Below, piece after piece: positions 1-10,447 of a stretch of DNA of 64,000 bases. Origin of the DNA: Cycas panzhihuaensis (lineage: Eukaryota; Cycadophyta); assembly GCA_023213395.1 (NCBI GenBank), contig CM041465.1, positions 70,873,741-70,937,740 on the forward strand, written 5' to 3'. Each line of letters opens with the position of its first letter. Positions within the stretch are counted from its first letter, which is position 1. Under the pieces are notes generated by a model. The model saw only the letters and a program-made list of their open reading frames with translations, was not told the DNA's origin and did not search any database. Position numbers and translations under genes: made by a program.

Positions 1-2
1 TT

Positions 3-740
3 CGTCTAATCAAGCAAGCCATTGATAAAGATTTTAAAACTCAATACATTACATGGGCTTTCTTGATTTAGTCATGTCTCAATATCCTAGACTATAAAAA
101 TCTGTTGGGAAGTCTTCAATCTAGTGGCACTTTGAAGACCCTAAACTTTGAGGATCTTGCTAATAAGTTCATTGAATTTGATAAGACCTTTGATACCAAC
201 TTTGCCACTACATCAGATCCAGTTGATGCTACTTTTGAAGTGGAAGAAGAACTTTTTTATACTAAAAATCAAGGTTAATACTCTCGTAGAGGTGGTAATT
301 CCCGTGGAAGAGGAAGAGGTAGACAACAAGGACAACGTCCTCTTAGTCAATAGGGTACTCAACTCTAACAAAAATAGTCTCAAGGCCAATGCCAAATAAT
401 CAACCTGGACCTAAATCTAGTAATCAGAGACAATCCAACTAGCCTAATACTTGGATTAGAAATCAAACAATTGTGTGCCAAAGGTGTAATAGAAAAGGAT
501 ATTATGCCAAAAATTATAGAACTGCCACCAACAAACTACTAAGTTATCAATAATGCCATGGTGTACATAATGTTGATAATACTTCTTTTGAAGATGCTTT
601 TGGTTGAACGCAATTTGCTCATGCATACCTTTAAAGAATTGAGACCACTTCATCAAATGTTGTTGATAGATCCACTAAGTATATTGAGGCTCATTGTGGT
701 TATACTTATTCACTTTTACCTTCACCACTTGGAGTTGTAA
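3..740 (+). pseudogene. C1 gag, C-terminal part, broken
   Basis: The third frame opens with RLIKQAIDKDFKTQYITWAF and continues into a segment (about 130-280) nearly identical to the gag of C5 and C6, with FEDLANKFIEFDKTF. A Gly/Arg-rich stretch (about 290-340, RRGGNSRGRGRGRQQG) follows, as usual before the nucleic-acid-binding zinc knuckle of retroviral-type capsid proteins. The knuckle is at about 474-520 and reads CQRCNRKGYYAKNY. The two leading Cys remain, while the His and last Cys positions are Tyr, so it should not hold zinc. Stops and at least one frame change interrupt the region. Gag would form the cytoplasmic virus-like particle that packages the RNA. Confidence 0.8.
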
Positions 741-754
741 ATAGTGCCACCTCA

Positions 755-2170
755 AATACTTCATCGTGGATCATGGGTACTGGAGCAACACAACACATGA
801 CTTGTCATTTCCAGTTGTTTTAAGATTTTGACTCTAAAGTTTTCAGTGTTGTACACATGGCTAAAAAATCATCTCAGCCAGTCGAAGGACTTGGAACTAT
901 TTGCCTAAAACTCCCAGGCCTTCCAGATTTTACACTTGTTGATGTTTTATATATTCCTGCTCTGAAGTAGAATCTGCTCTCCCTGTCTACCCTTATCTCT
1001 CATGGATTTGATCTAAGTGCAACTGTAAATAATTAAACCCTTTGTGTCATTCACCCTCCTTCAAATGTTGTGGTTATGACCAGAATTCTTGATGTCAAAC
1101 TTTTTCGCCTAACTGGCTCACCATCCTCTGAAGCTAACTATGTTGATAATGACTCTACTTCTACCACAACCTTGACTCCTCAAAAGTTGTCCTAAGAAGC
1201 CCTATGGCATGCTCGTATGGGCCATATCAAAATTGATCATTTAAGAGAACTACAAGTCACTCTTCCTTGTTTACCTAAGCTCTCCTTTAAGCCCTTTAAA
1301 TGTGAAGCGTGTATTATTGCTAAATCTCAAAGACAACCCTTTCCTTGTAGTTAGTGGAAATCTAGCCAACCTTTATAGCTTGTACACTTAGATATATACG
1401 GTCTTATGCCCATCCCTTCTCTCAAATAGAAGTGGTACTATATTACTTTCACTGATGATTTTACCAAGAAAGTATGGGTTGCTTTTCTTGCAAAGAAAGA
1501 TGAAACTTTTTCTATGTTTCAAGCTTTCAAGGCCTGCATAGAAAATGAATCTAGATTCAAGATCAAAATACTTAGGACTGACAATGGTGACGAGTACACA
1601 TCTAATGAGTTTGAATCGTACCTACGTCAATATGGAATCAAACATTAGACCACTATTGCATGTACACCCCAACAAAATGGAGTTACTAAGTGTATGAATA
1701 GGACCATCATGAATATGGTCATGCTATACTAGTATATAAGAATGTCCCTATTTATCTTTGGGCTGAGGCTATTTAGACTGCTGTGTATTGTATCAACACT
1801 GTTAGTCCCTCTAAGCTCAGCCCCTCTCCATATGAAATGTGGTATGGACAAACACCCTCTATCTCCTACTTCAAAATTTTTGGCTCTACTTGTTATGCTC
1901 ATATTCTGGAGGAACATAGAAATAAGCTATAAGATAGAGCCATCAAATGCATCTTTATCAAATACCCTATGGACAAAAAGGGATACAAGGTTTTCATACC
2001 TTCATAGTGCAAAATCATCATCACTAGAGATGTTATCTTTGCAAAGGCTGAAGATTAATTACTTAGACTTGACTCCAAGATGCCTTCATACTGATTTAAT
2101 GATGCTACTGAATTTGATGTCTAGATTCCAAAATTTAGAGGGGGAGATGTTGAACAGTTGCTCAAAATCT
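755..2170 (+). pseudogene. C1 protease and integrase, broken
   Basis: The aspartic protease site is at about 761-800 and reads SSWIMGTGATQHM. The catalytic Asp of the usual D-S/T-G-A signature is Gly here, so the protease is dead. The GAG-pre-integrase segment (about 1195-1330) has ALWHARMGHIKIDHL and C..C (KCEACIIAKSQ), matching the HHCC zinc fold. The integrase core runs from VHLDIYG (1382) through YYITFTDDFTKKVWVAFL to LRTDNGDEYTSNEFESYL near 1570. Two of the three DDE acidic residues are visible. A frame change follows near 1715, and the C-terminal part (1720-2170) continues with several stops. It should join cDNA to host DNA in the intact family. Confidence 0.88.
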
Positions 2171-2175
2171 TAGAA

Positions 2176-4122
2176 TCTAATAATAGAGCCTCATAGGATA
2201 TAAGCTGTGACTCCCAGCCAATGTGTACACATTCAACACTATCATTTGTGAACAGCCAAGTTGACAAAGGCAAAGCCATAGCAGAAGGATTATCTTCTCC
2301 AACATCTGTGGCTGGCCCATCTTCTCCAGCATTGTCAACTTCATCCGTGCCAAATATTTCACATGATCCTTTTCACGATCAAAATAAAGATCAAGAGGTT
2401 ATGGAAATGAAAACCTCATTCCTAACTCGAGGTTTTTGTGAAGCTTACCAGCTACACAAGGACATGCGACCAGATGATATAGGCAAAACTGGCACTAGAA
2501 GTGTCTATAGAGCAAGGATGCATAAATCACTTTCCATTGGGCTTGAACCAATAGAACTGCATCTTGCTCTTAATGAAGACCCCCTAACATACTAAGAAGC
2601 TGTAAAGCATGCATCTTGGAGAAATTCCATGAACGAAGAGTACCAATCTCTTATCAAGAATGGTACATGGGAGCTTGTTGATCTACCACTTGGAAGAAAG
2701 GTAGTTTAAAATAAATGGGTGTTCAAAAATAAGTACAGATCAGATGGCACCCTAGAAAAACATAAGGTGAGGTTGGTAGAAAAAGTATTCACACAAAGGG
2801 AAGGCATCAACTACACTGAATTCTTTACTCCTATAACAAAGTAGCCTACAATCAGAACTCTTATAGCCTTGGCTACTCAACAGGGTTGGAAAATCCACTA
2901 ACTCGATGTTAAGACCACATTTCTCAATGGGGACCTTAAAGAAGAAATTTACATGGCTCAGCTAGAAGGATACAAGATTGTTAGTCAGAATCATAAGGTT
3001 TAAAGGCTCAAAAAGTCCTTGTACAGCCTAAAGCAAGCCCCTCATGCTTGGTTTACCAAGTTGTCTGAAAGAATGAGGCAACTTGGATATGAGGTTTGTG
3101 ACTATCAAGATATTGATGCAATATTATTCATCAAGCACCAAAATGATAAAGTCACTTACCTCTTAATCTTTGTAGATAACATGTTAATAATGGGAAATAG
3201 TGAACAGGTAACCAACCGGTTGAAGAAGGACCTTGCTAAAACTTTTGAATTGTATGACCTCGGGTTGATAAAATATTACTTGGGAATTGAAGTAACTCAA
3301 AAGAATGGCAAAATATTTATCTCCCAATAAAAATATATCAATGATCTTCTAACAAAATTTTAATTAGAAGGTGCTCAACCAGTGGATATACCTATAGATC
3401 CTAATATTAAACTCTTAATTGATGGTAACATTAGGGAGACAGACGCAACACTCTACAAGTAACTTGTAGGTAGTCTCATCTATACTACCAACACAAAGTC
3501 AGATATTACACACTTAGTTGGCATTCTTGCAAGATTCATGACAAATCCTAAGTAGAATCATTGGCAAGCTACAATACGAATGTTGAGATACCTAAAGACG
3601 ACCAACAAATATGGTCTATTATATGAACCCAATGTAGAATTTAAACTTTATGCATACATAGACTCAGACTTTTCCAGAGATAAAGACACATGAAGATCTA
3701 CATCTGGGTATGTGACATTTCTTGGAACAGCACCAATATCATGGAGATCCAGATAAAAGAAGATAGTTGCAGACTCAACTACCGAAGCTGAGTATATTGC
3801 TACTTCTAAGACAAGCAAGGAGGTGATATGGCTTAGAAAATTATTGAATACATTAAATGCCACCTAAACAAGTTCTACTAACTTATATGTAGATAATCAA
3901 TCTACAATCTAGATGGCTAAAAATCCTGTATTTCATGATCATACCAAACTTATAAGTATGGAAGTCCATAGGATTAGAGAACTAGTTTATGATGGCATAA
4001 TTCAACTAGAATACTGCCCCACAGTAGATCAAGTGGCTGATATCTTCACCAAACCAATGAAGATGGTGAAGTTTGAATAGTTTCGAAAGCAACTTGGCTT
4101 TAGGGCCTCCATCTCTGATTGA
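2176..4122 (+). pseudogene. C1 reverse transcriptase and RNase H, broken
   Basis: A Ser/Pro-rich linker (about 2270-2360) leads into the copia RT. Recognisable blocks are WELVDLPLGRK (2668-2700), KWVFKNKYRSDG (2716-2750), [15 protein letters not shown] (2911-2958), LKQAPHAWF (3028-3055) and the catalytic box LIFVDNMLIMG at about 3164-3195. That box is YVDD in active enzymes, so here one catalytic Asp has become Asn. RNase H follows (about 3650-4080), with YIDSDF, STTEAEYIATS and the C-terminal DQVADIFTKP. Stops at 2707, 2842 and 2899 interrupt the frame. C5 reads TGG where C1 has the 2842 stop and CAA where C1 has the 2899 stop. The domain would copy element RNA into cDNA in the particle. Confidence 0.93.
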
Positions 4123-4160
4123 TTGAAGGAGATGACAATAGTACCATCATACTCTGTCTC

Positions 4161-4458
4161 ATTCGTAAAAACCCCTTATGGGCACGAAAGGACAAGAGTA
4201 AGTCTCTGCTCTATCCCATTCGTGAAAACCCCTTGTGGGCATAAAATGATAAGGGTTGTATTATTTTGGAAAATCAGAACCTGTGAAAACCTGAAAAGGC
4301 ATGGGGGATGACCAAATGGTATATGGACACTCAGTAGATTTTAGCTACAAAATTCATTGTACTAATTGGCTATCTAGCTTCATTTAAAGAGCCGCCTGAG
4401 CCAGGTTAATATATTAGGAAATTTGTGGGTTTTCTTCCCCATGAGGGTTTCCCACAAA
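4161..4458 (+). repeat. Family A 3' UTR module: two tandem units plus hairpin
   Basis: Between the end of pol and the polypurine tract are two direct copies of a ~37-bp unit, at 4161-4197 and 4218-4254, about 57 bp apart. Both contain the core AAAACCCCTTRTGGGCA. Further on, a third related segment forms a perfect 8-bp stem, TTTGTGGG (4422-4429) with CCCACAAA (4451-4458), whose loop holds CCCCATGAGGG. The same module recurs in C5 (minus, 31375-31673) and C6 (49167-49480). It codes no visible protein. Confidence 0.75.
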
Positions 4459-4544
4459 AGTGTCATAGTAGTTTGCTTTGTAAGAGGATCAAATGAAGAC
4501 CTCATATGATATAATAAAATATGATGAAAAGACCTTCTACCATT

Positions 4545-4555
4545 AAGTGGGAGAT
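4545..4555 (+). promoter_or_regulatory. C1 polypurine tract
   Basis: The purine-rich run AAGTGGGAGAT lies directly before the TGAAAA start of the 3' LTR. Its place matches the plus-strand priming site of LTR retrotransposons. C5 has a cleaner purine run at the same place on its own strand. Confidence 0.7.
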
Positions 4556-4853
4556 TGAAAAGGGTTAATGTCACAAGGTCATTACATTAGTTGATTATTT
4601 CTAAAAAGGGTCTTAAGTGAACTTTAAATTAGATCACTTAAGTGAAATGCACTTTCATGTGCATTATGTATAATTTCATTTCACCTAACTTTAATGCTCC
4701 CTCTCTCAATATAAAAGTAAAAGTTCAATGGAGGAGATTCAATCTTACCTCCCCATTTTGTGAGAGCTACTTTCTTTCTCTCAAGACTCTCTTGCTCCCA
4801 TGTTTGCCTTTGTGTTTAGTACATGGAGATGAAGGATAGATATACTCTTTTCA
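4556..4853 (+). repeat. C1 3' LTR
   Basis: The LTR starts TGAAAAGGGTTAATGTCAC and ends ...ACTCTTTTCA, matching the TGAAAGAGG...CTTTCA ends of the C5 LTRs. It is 298 bp, against 311-313 bp in C5 and C6. A TATA-like ATATAAAAG is at 4710-4718, where the other copies have AATAAAAGG, so this is the likely core promoter. It is more diverged from C5 and C6 than those two are from each other. Confidence 0.85.
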
Positions 4854-5790
4854 CTCTGACACCCCCATCATCATCATCTCCATCACCATGGGAACCTCCT
4901 GCTCCTCTTGCCTCATCATTACTATCCCACCTCATCCCCCTATATGGATCTGTTGTATAGTTTACCATGGTGAGGAGGTCTAGTAATGTAGCCTCTAGTG
5001 AACGCCAGATATGTGCCTGGTCCTCGGTTCCCCTAAACTGAGTTTGCCACCTGTGGACTATAGGAGCCCATGCTAAAATTAGATGTGGTCCTCCTACTGG
5101 CGCCATTACCTCAAAATGATCAAAGAACCAACACTATAGCATCGTGTTGTATGATAGTCCTCCTCTCCTAGCTACCTTGATGGTGTCTAGCTGGGAGACC
5201 AAGTTTGTCACTATTAGTGTAGCCCAATCCAACCTCTCCCTAACCTCACATCTCCTCATAGTATCCATCCACCCATTGAGTATGCCCCTATAATTCTGTT
5301 TTTAGGAAATTCAGAATAGAATGCACAATAATACATAATGTAATCAGCTTCCTCACTCGAGGAATCCTAGACATGATCATGCTCTACACAGGAATGACCC
5401 TCCTCTCCCATAAGTCTTGACCTATGAAGTAGGTCATTACCTCTCTGTATATAGCATTATTGCTAGGCAATATACCTAGCGACACTGGTGCTCCTTCCAC
5501 TGGTACCCCCAAGATCCTTCGGACGTCTTCTAGTATGACTGTGATATCTCCCACTTAAGGGAGATAGAATACATGCCTCTGTCGATCTCAATACGAGACT
5601 ATGTCCACTAGGAGGTGTTGATTAGTGTATATTGCAATATCTGGATGGCCTTTAGTAGGCCACACCTCCCCAGCACTCACCTATCTCCATGAGACATCAT
5701 CTTGATGAAGCTAAGCATAGATATTCCTATGTTCTCGTGGTTGTCCACCATGATAACTACCTGTGAAACACCCAAAAAACTAGTTAAAAC
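4854..5790 (-). pseudogene. Plant mobile domain (PMD/MAIN-like) fragment
   Basis: Reading the minus strand from about 5600 downward gives VGDITVILEDVRRILGVPVE. This is the hallmark of the plant mobile domain, a fold found in transposable elements and in the MAIN/MAIL1 plant proteins. Next come RERLDWATLIVTNLVSQLD and WFFDHFEVMAPVGGP (about 5250-5085), which match the later PMD part. From about 5280 to 4854 this frame has only one stop (near 5139), so it is better kept than most of the window. It ends in an acidic GDGDDDDGG tract, where the C1 LTR begins, so its C-terminus was cut off. Earlier parts (5300-5790) have stops and frame changes. The molecular role of transposon PMDs is unclear. Confidence 0.75.
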
Positions 5791-6947
5791 CCATCTAAAC
5801 CTATCTGCCTACCTTTAGGACTGCCCTCTATTCCTCTCTAATTGAGGTTTGGCTCTCCTTTGGGCCATCCTTTGTATTTTTTAACCTATCTGCCTTTGCA
5901 CCGCTCTAAACTCCATGATACCACAAAGTTTAGCGTGGGGCCCACTGGGATTTTAGAATAATCTCAATGGCTCCGTGACAAAGATCGAGGTACCATGATC
6001 TTTGCCACGGTGTCAATGCCACCCCCATATTATGGGGGGATTCCTACCTAAAAAACCTAACAAATTCTTTTAGGCAGGCTATGCTCTAGCCCACTAGGAC
6101 CAGGGCTACCTAATGTCCTGGTCCCCCCTCTCGCTGGGTCTAATTTAGACTCTAGGAGATCACCATTCTCCCATAAGAGGCCCAAAACTACATCCAAAAA
6201 ATACTAGAAAGCCATAAAACTTACACAACGAAATGGGTCAGGGAACAGGTAATCTACTCTTTAGATTTGGCCTCACTACTGCCATCTCATCTCTCTGGTC
6301 TTACTAGTTATCTCTGCATCCTGATCCAATGGTCCAATCTCTCTTTATGTAACTCCGAAGTCAGGCAGTGCTCTGTTGTATAAGGAAAAGGGCTTTGAAT
6401 TGATTTCGAGCCTGTGAAAATGAATCCCATTTTTGTTAAGTTTTCCTTATATAGGTAGGGGCCTCGATTGGCACCTCTTCCGTTTCTCTCACCGCGACAA
6501 CCCTTGGGACCATTTCTCTCCCCTGATCACCTTTGCCTTTTGTGTTTGTCCCCCGTTTCACCTCCGTGGCCTTCTTTTCTCCTCACCCTTTAGGTGCATT
6601 TATGACACCCCCCCTCTTTGGCTTTGCGAGGCTCCTTCTATCTTGTTTTACGTGCTACCTCCATATATGCTTAAGTTTTTACTCATTTGGCTTGTTTCAC
6701 CATATTGAACCCATTTTTACTGCCCATTCGTACCTCTAGGGCTCCCAAAGGAAGTGTCCCCCTATTCAGGATTACGCTTCGCTTCCTTACGTGACCTTTA
6801 GCACCCCTAGAGAGGCCTTTTCGCTACCAGTTCTTTCCCATCTGCTGGATAGTTTTCTTCGCCTTCGGGTAGCCTCATCTCTGGGTCTTCCTGCCCTTCA
6901 CAGCCTTTGTTGATAGCCACTTGAGTCTCTTATGATGGTTTATATCA
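5791..6947. other. G0 spacer without recognisable coding
   Basis: I find no domain here. The region holds an imperfect inverted repeat near 5920-5950 and a strong hairpin at 5973-6010. The open stretch at 6433-6739 is Cys/Phe/Pro-rich without a known motif and is probably chance in C/T-rich DNA. Confidence 0.4.
5973..6010. repeat. Inverted repeat (hairpin) in G0
   Basis: Arms CCGTG-a-CAAAGATC (5973-5986) and GATCTTTG-c-CACGG (5997-6010) pair over 13 bp with one mismatch. The 10-base loop is GAGGTACCAT. Both the loop and the position of the mismatch resemble the hairpin at 8487-8524. Confidence 0.7.
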
Positions 6948-7430
6948 TTGAATCCTATTCACTTACTGACCTCGTTAATACTTTCTCTCTATAGAGACCT
7001 CAATTCTTTTGTTATGGCATTACTCATTTTCACCGATGGCGGAAGTCACAGTAGCCCAGGCCCTTCTGTCACCACATGGATTCTCCGTGATCCTTCCAGA
7101 TACAACTTTTTGTGTTTCAGGATCTTCCTTTCTAAGGCCACCAATAACGAGACTGAGTACATAGTTGTTATTGAGGCCCTTACTGATGTGCTCCGCTTCC
7201 ACCATAGACCCATCATTCTCTTCTACGACTCTCAAGTTGTGGTGTCCCATCTCACCTAGGTCTACCAGTTGTGGTGCCCATGCTTAAAATCTCTCACCTC
7301 GACTGCTAGGTCCTTGTTGGCTTGTTTTCCAACTGTTGACATCCACATTCCTTGGTCTCTCAATGCCGAGGCAGACAACTTAGTTCACCTTGTCCTTAAG
7401 CATCGCCTTCCTCTCCTTATTAACCCACCT
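6948..7430 (+). pseudogene. RNase H domain fragment (RVT_3-like)
   Basis: The frame reads MALLIFTDGGSHSSPGPSV (from 7014), then KATNNETEYIVVIEALTDVL (about 7135-7195), then ILFYDSQVVVSHL (about 7213-7255). These are the three acidic signature blocks of an RNase H fold: first Asp in FTDGGS, Glu in NETEY and Asp in YDSQ. A stop at 7257 interrupts, but the frame resumes and ends with SLNAEADNLVHLVLK (7360-7400), the usual C-terminal Asp region. It would degrade RNA in RNA-DNA hybrids during reverse transcription. It lies alone between the PMD fragment and a polypurine tract, so it was the last sense domain of its element. An LTR-element additional RNase H is the likeliest identity; a LINE-type one is less likely. 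Confidence 0.75.
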
Positions 7431-7935
7431 TGAGAGATTTGTTTGGTTGCCCAGGCACCCAAGTCTTGGGGTCATCTTGCCTTTCGTATCACGATCCATT
7501 CGCACCTCTGAAAGCCGACCGCTAATGGGGTTAAACTATGGCGACCACCAAGTTTGTTTCCTTACTCTACTCTTAGCATCTTAGCACATAACTCTCGCTA
7601 TTCTTGACTTGTGTCTATACATAACTCTTTACTTATGACATCTATCTAATCTTATGTGTGGTCCTCACCACCCTTCTATTCTACTCTTACGATGGGGGCA
7701 TCCCCCTCATCCACTATCATTGCCTATTGTATATATGATGACACATAGGTATCCCCTATGTTGTCTCACCCTTGCCTCTATATCCATGCATTTGGCCATG
7801 ACACTCACCACTGCCCTTGGCTTACACCATTGTTATATTTATTTATATATATATATATGTTACTAACATTGTATTTCCATCATTCGCCATTGCATTATAC
7901 CTCCAAGCTACGAGGCTCTACTGCTAAGGGGGTAA
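7431..7935 (+). other. G0 3' untranslated region and polypurine tract
   Basis: No domain follows the RNase H. The stretch is C/T-rich, with a short (TA) run at about 7843-7858. It ends in CTAAGGGGGTAA at 7924-7935, a good polypurine-tract candidate directly before TGTTTC. Confidence 0.5.
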
Positions 7936-8486
7936 TGTTTCTTGGCTGTTGGGAATGGGTTCTTGACAAGTCAACTTAGGTAAGTACAAGTATGCTTTTA
8001 GCCTTTGCCTTATTACTTCTATAGAAAGGTAAACTGAAGTGTCCTTTTATTACATAGTTGATTGATATATTTGAGTGATCATCTTGCATCTGTTACTTGA
8101 TCATACTACTTGATACTCTTTTAGCTTATGAGGATCTATGGGATATGCATCCCCATGGCACTCCAAAACCCTCCTATGCACCTCCATGTTGTCTTAAGCA
8201 TCAACTAGGTCATGTGATCTGTTCACACCCTTATCACCACATCATAACTCTTAACACCCCACTAAGTGTGATTGGTACATTCCTATCCATTTTGCCAGCT
8301 TCCTTAGAATCCTACCTCTCCAGTACCCCATCCAATTTAGTTTATCCTTTTCATATGACTATCCCTAGCCACTTGGATAGAGGGCCAACCACTCCTAGGC
8401 CTAGAGTACCCTCTTTTAGGGCTCCCAGGTACCTTGTCTTCTTTTATTTTTTCTCCTATCACCACACCATGACAAATGTTGCGGTA

Positions 8487-8524
8487 CCACGGTAAACTTC
8501 ACAGTACCATGAAGTTTACCATGG
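8487..8524. repeat. Perfect hairpin in putative G0 LTR
   Basis: GGTAAACTTC (8491-8500) and GAAGTTTACC (8511-8520) pair perfectly around the loop ACAGTACCAT. Outside a single mismatch, CCA and TGG add three pairs. It lies about 130 bp before the TATA box. Confidence 0.75.
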
Positions 8525-8652
8525 GGCAATTATCATGAAATTTTTTTTAAATCTACCATGGTAATTTTTACTTTTTTTGTAAAATTTCCATTTGTCTTAG
8601 TCACCCCTCAAGTCCCAGCCTAATCCTAAGTATGCATTCAAGCTAGGGTTAG

Positions 8653-8659
8653 GTATAAA
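8653..8659 (+). promoter_or_regulatory. Putative LTR TATA box
   Basis: TATAAAA within AGGTATAAAACCC, followed by a pyrimidine-rich stretch typical of a plant transcription start region. It is the clearest TATA box of the putative LTR. Confidence 0.5.
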
Positions 8660-9754
8660 ACCCAAAAGAACCTCATTTTCCATCTCTTCTTCCATGTACT
8701 CTCCTCTCTTCTCCTACTTTCATAGGCAGTTTTATGCAGGAATGCACTACAACATCTGAGTTTCCTATGCTCTAACCTAAGATCCACCCTCTCCAGCTTG
8801 GATCCGTGGTAGTAGGTTCATCAACAAGCTTCTTCAAGCAAGGATATACTCTAAGTTTCACCTCCATACCCTATCAACAAGTTTCAGCAAGTTTGTCTCT
8901 AGGTTTCATTGGTCTTTTAGGCATCCACTTGTAAACACCATAGATCTGTCATTTTCTACTATTTTCTCAGGCAGACCTATCTTTAATCCATCTTAGTAGG
9001 TATCATCTCATGTTTGCTCCATTTTGTCCCTTTTAAACTTCCTTAAAAGAGATTAGATCATTTGTAATATCTTTCTTTTTCTAGCTTTCCAATGCATACA
9101 GGAGGCAATCCCTCCATTTCTTTCTTTCTGTCCATATTATCTTCCCACTTTCTCCTGGGTTCTCTAAGGAGGCTACGGGGAGAGGTCCTTAAAGATTGAG
9201 AGAAAGGAGCCAAGGTAGGTTTCGTACCCAACTAGGCCTATTCCTCAAGGGCAACACCCTTCTCCTCTTTTCCTCTCCTCCTCTTGTGCCTTTCTTGAGC
9301 TACTAAGGAGCTTCCGGAAGTAGGCCCTCATTGGTATTTGCATACGTAGCCTCTTACTATGCTAGTTCCAAGCCTGAGTGCCTCACTTGGGTAGATTTTC
9401 TAGCCCCAAGTAGTGTCTCATATCCACCTTGGGTCTTGGCTTGATCAAGGTTACAAATTACTGCATATAGCAACACTCACAACATAGATGATATTTATAA
9501 ATCTCATGCTATCTGTTTCTCTCATCATTGGCTGTTATTAGGCTATCCTAACCTGCTATTTCCTATGCTTAGAGGCAACATGGAGGTGTGCTTGTTAGAG
9601 GGTTAGCCATTCCAAGTCTAACCATCCACATCCCTTATCTTGTGTTGTTTGCTTTAAGGAGATTGGGAGTTATTCTTTGGCTGGAAGTTTGTTTAATTTG
9701 AAGTGCTTTAACTTATAATATTCTTAGCATTTCATAGCTATACACATAAACATA

Positions 9755-9764
9755 TACACACACA

Positions 9765-9814
<50 letters not shown>
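9755..9814. repeat. (CA)n microsatellite
   Basis: Sixty bases of CA dinucleotide repeat, broken once by TA at 9771-9772. It lies in the putative G0 LTR. Confidence 0.95.
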
Positions 9815-9817
<3 letters not shown>

Positions 9818-10378
9818 TTGTTTGACACTCTAACAGCCCTTGAGAAAAGGGTAGAAAACCTTTGTGATTGTAGGTCACCACGTCATTCACAGAGAATGAC
9901 GAACTACTTCAATCTAGGTACGTTTCTTTGCTTTCCTTTTCTTTAGTCATTTCAGCTTTTGGTATAGTTCCTTTTCCTTTACGTTTCTTGCTTTCTTCCT
10001 TTTGATTTAGGGAAGGTAAGGAAGCCCCAATGCTATCGCCCTACACTGCTCATGTATTGGGAGAAGGAAAAAAAGAAGCGGGTGCAGTGAAAGACAGTAA
10101 CTTTGTTTTAACTGTGTAACTTTCCAGGTACGCCGCCTTTATTTTGTAGTTCTTTTCTCTGCTTACCTTTTAAGTTTGCCTATTTACATGATAAAAACAT
10201 AAAGGGAAAAGATAAAAGGAAACCAATTTATACCATCCATTTGCATATGCATGCTAACTTGCACTTTAGGAAAGAGCACAAGATAGGAGGTATCCCCTTC
10301 CTCTTTCTGTTTGATTGTATACAACCTACTAGGATTTACATCCATAGCATGCATCTTGTGTGTTAGATTAGTTTACCT

Positions 10379-10447
10379 CTCTCATCCTCTCTCCCTTTAT
10401 TTAAATTAAAAAGAGAGCGAGGATTTATATTAGAGAGAAAATGAGAG
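10379..10447. repeat. Overlapping inverted repeats
   Basis: CTCTCATCCTCTCTC (10379-10393) can pair with GAGAGAAAATGAGAG (10433-10447) with two mismatches. The overlapping TCCTCTCTCCCTTT (10385-10398) can instead pair with AAAGAGAGCGAGGA (10410-10423). The two folds exclude each other. Confidence 0.55.

Larger units (their letters stand above)
1..4853 (+). mobile_element. C1: decayed Ty1/copia retrotransposon, family A, 5' part outside window
   Basis: The strand reads gag C-terminus, zinc-knuckle remnant, protease remnant, GAG-pre-integrase, integrase, reverse transcriptase, RNase H, 3' UTR, polypurine tract and 3' LTR. Integrase before RT is the copia order. The 5' LTR, primer site and N-terminal gag lie left of the window. 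C1 is closely related along its length to C5 and C6, from the gag linker to the LTR, so these three form family A. The reading frame has many stops and at least one frame change near 1715. Its 3' LTR ends against the C-terminal end of the antisense PMD fragment, so C1 probably inserted into G0; its left TSD copy is not in view. Confidence 0.93.

Noticed and set aside
8097-8495. 132-codon open frame rich in Pro/His/Ser
   Set aside because: Lies in C/T-rich putative LTR, has no domain and ends in a hairpin; chance frame.
9755-9814. CA repeat as telomere-like or regulatory array
   Set aside because: A plain dinucleotide microsatellite with one interruption.
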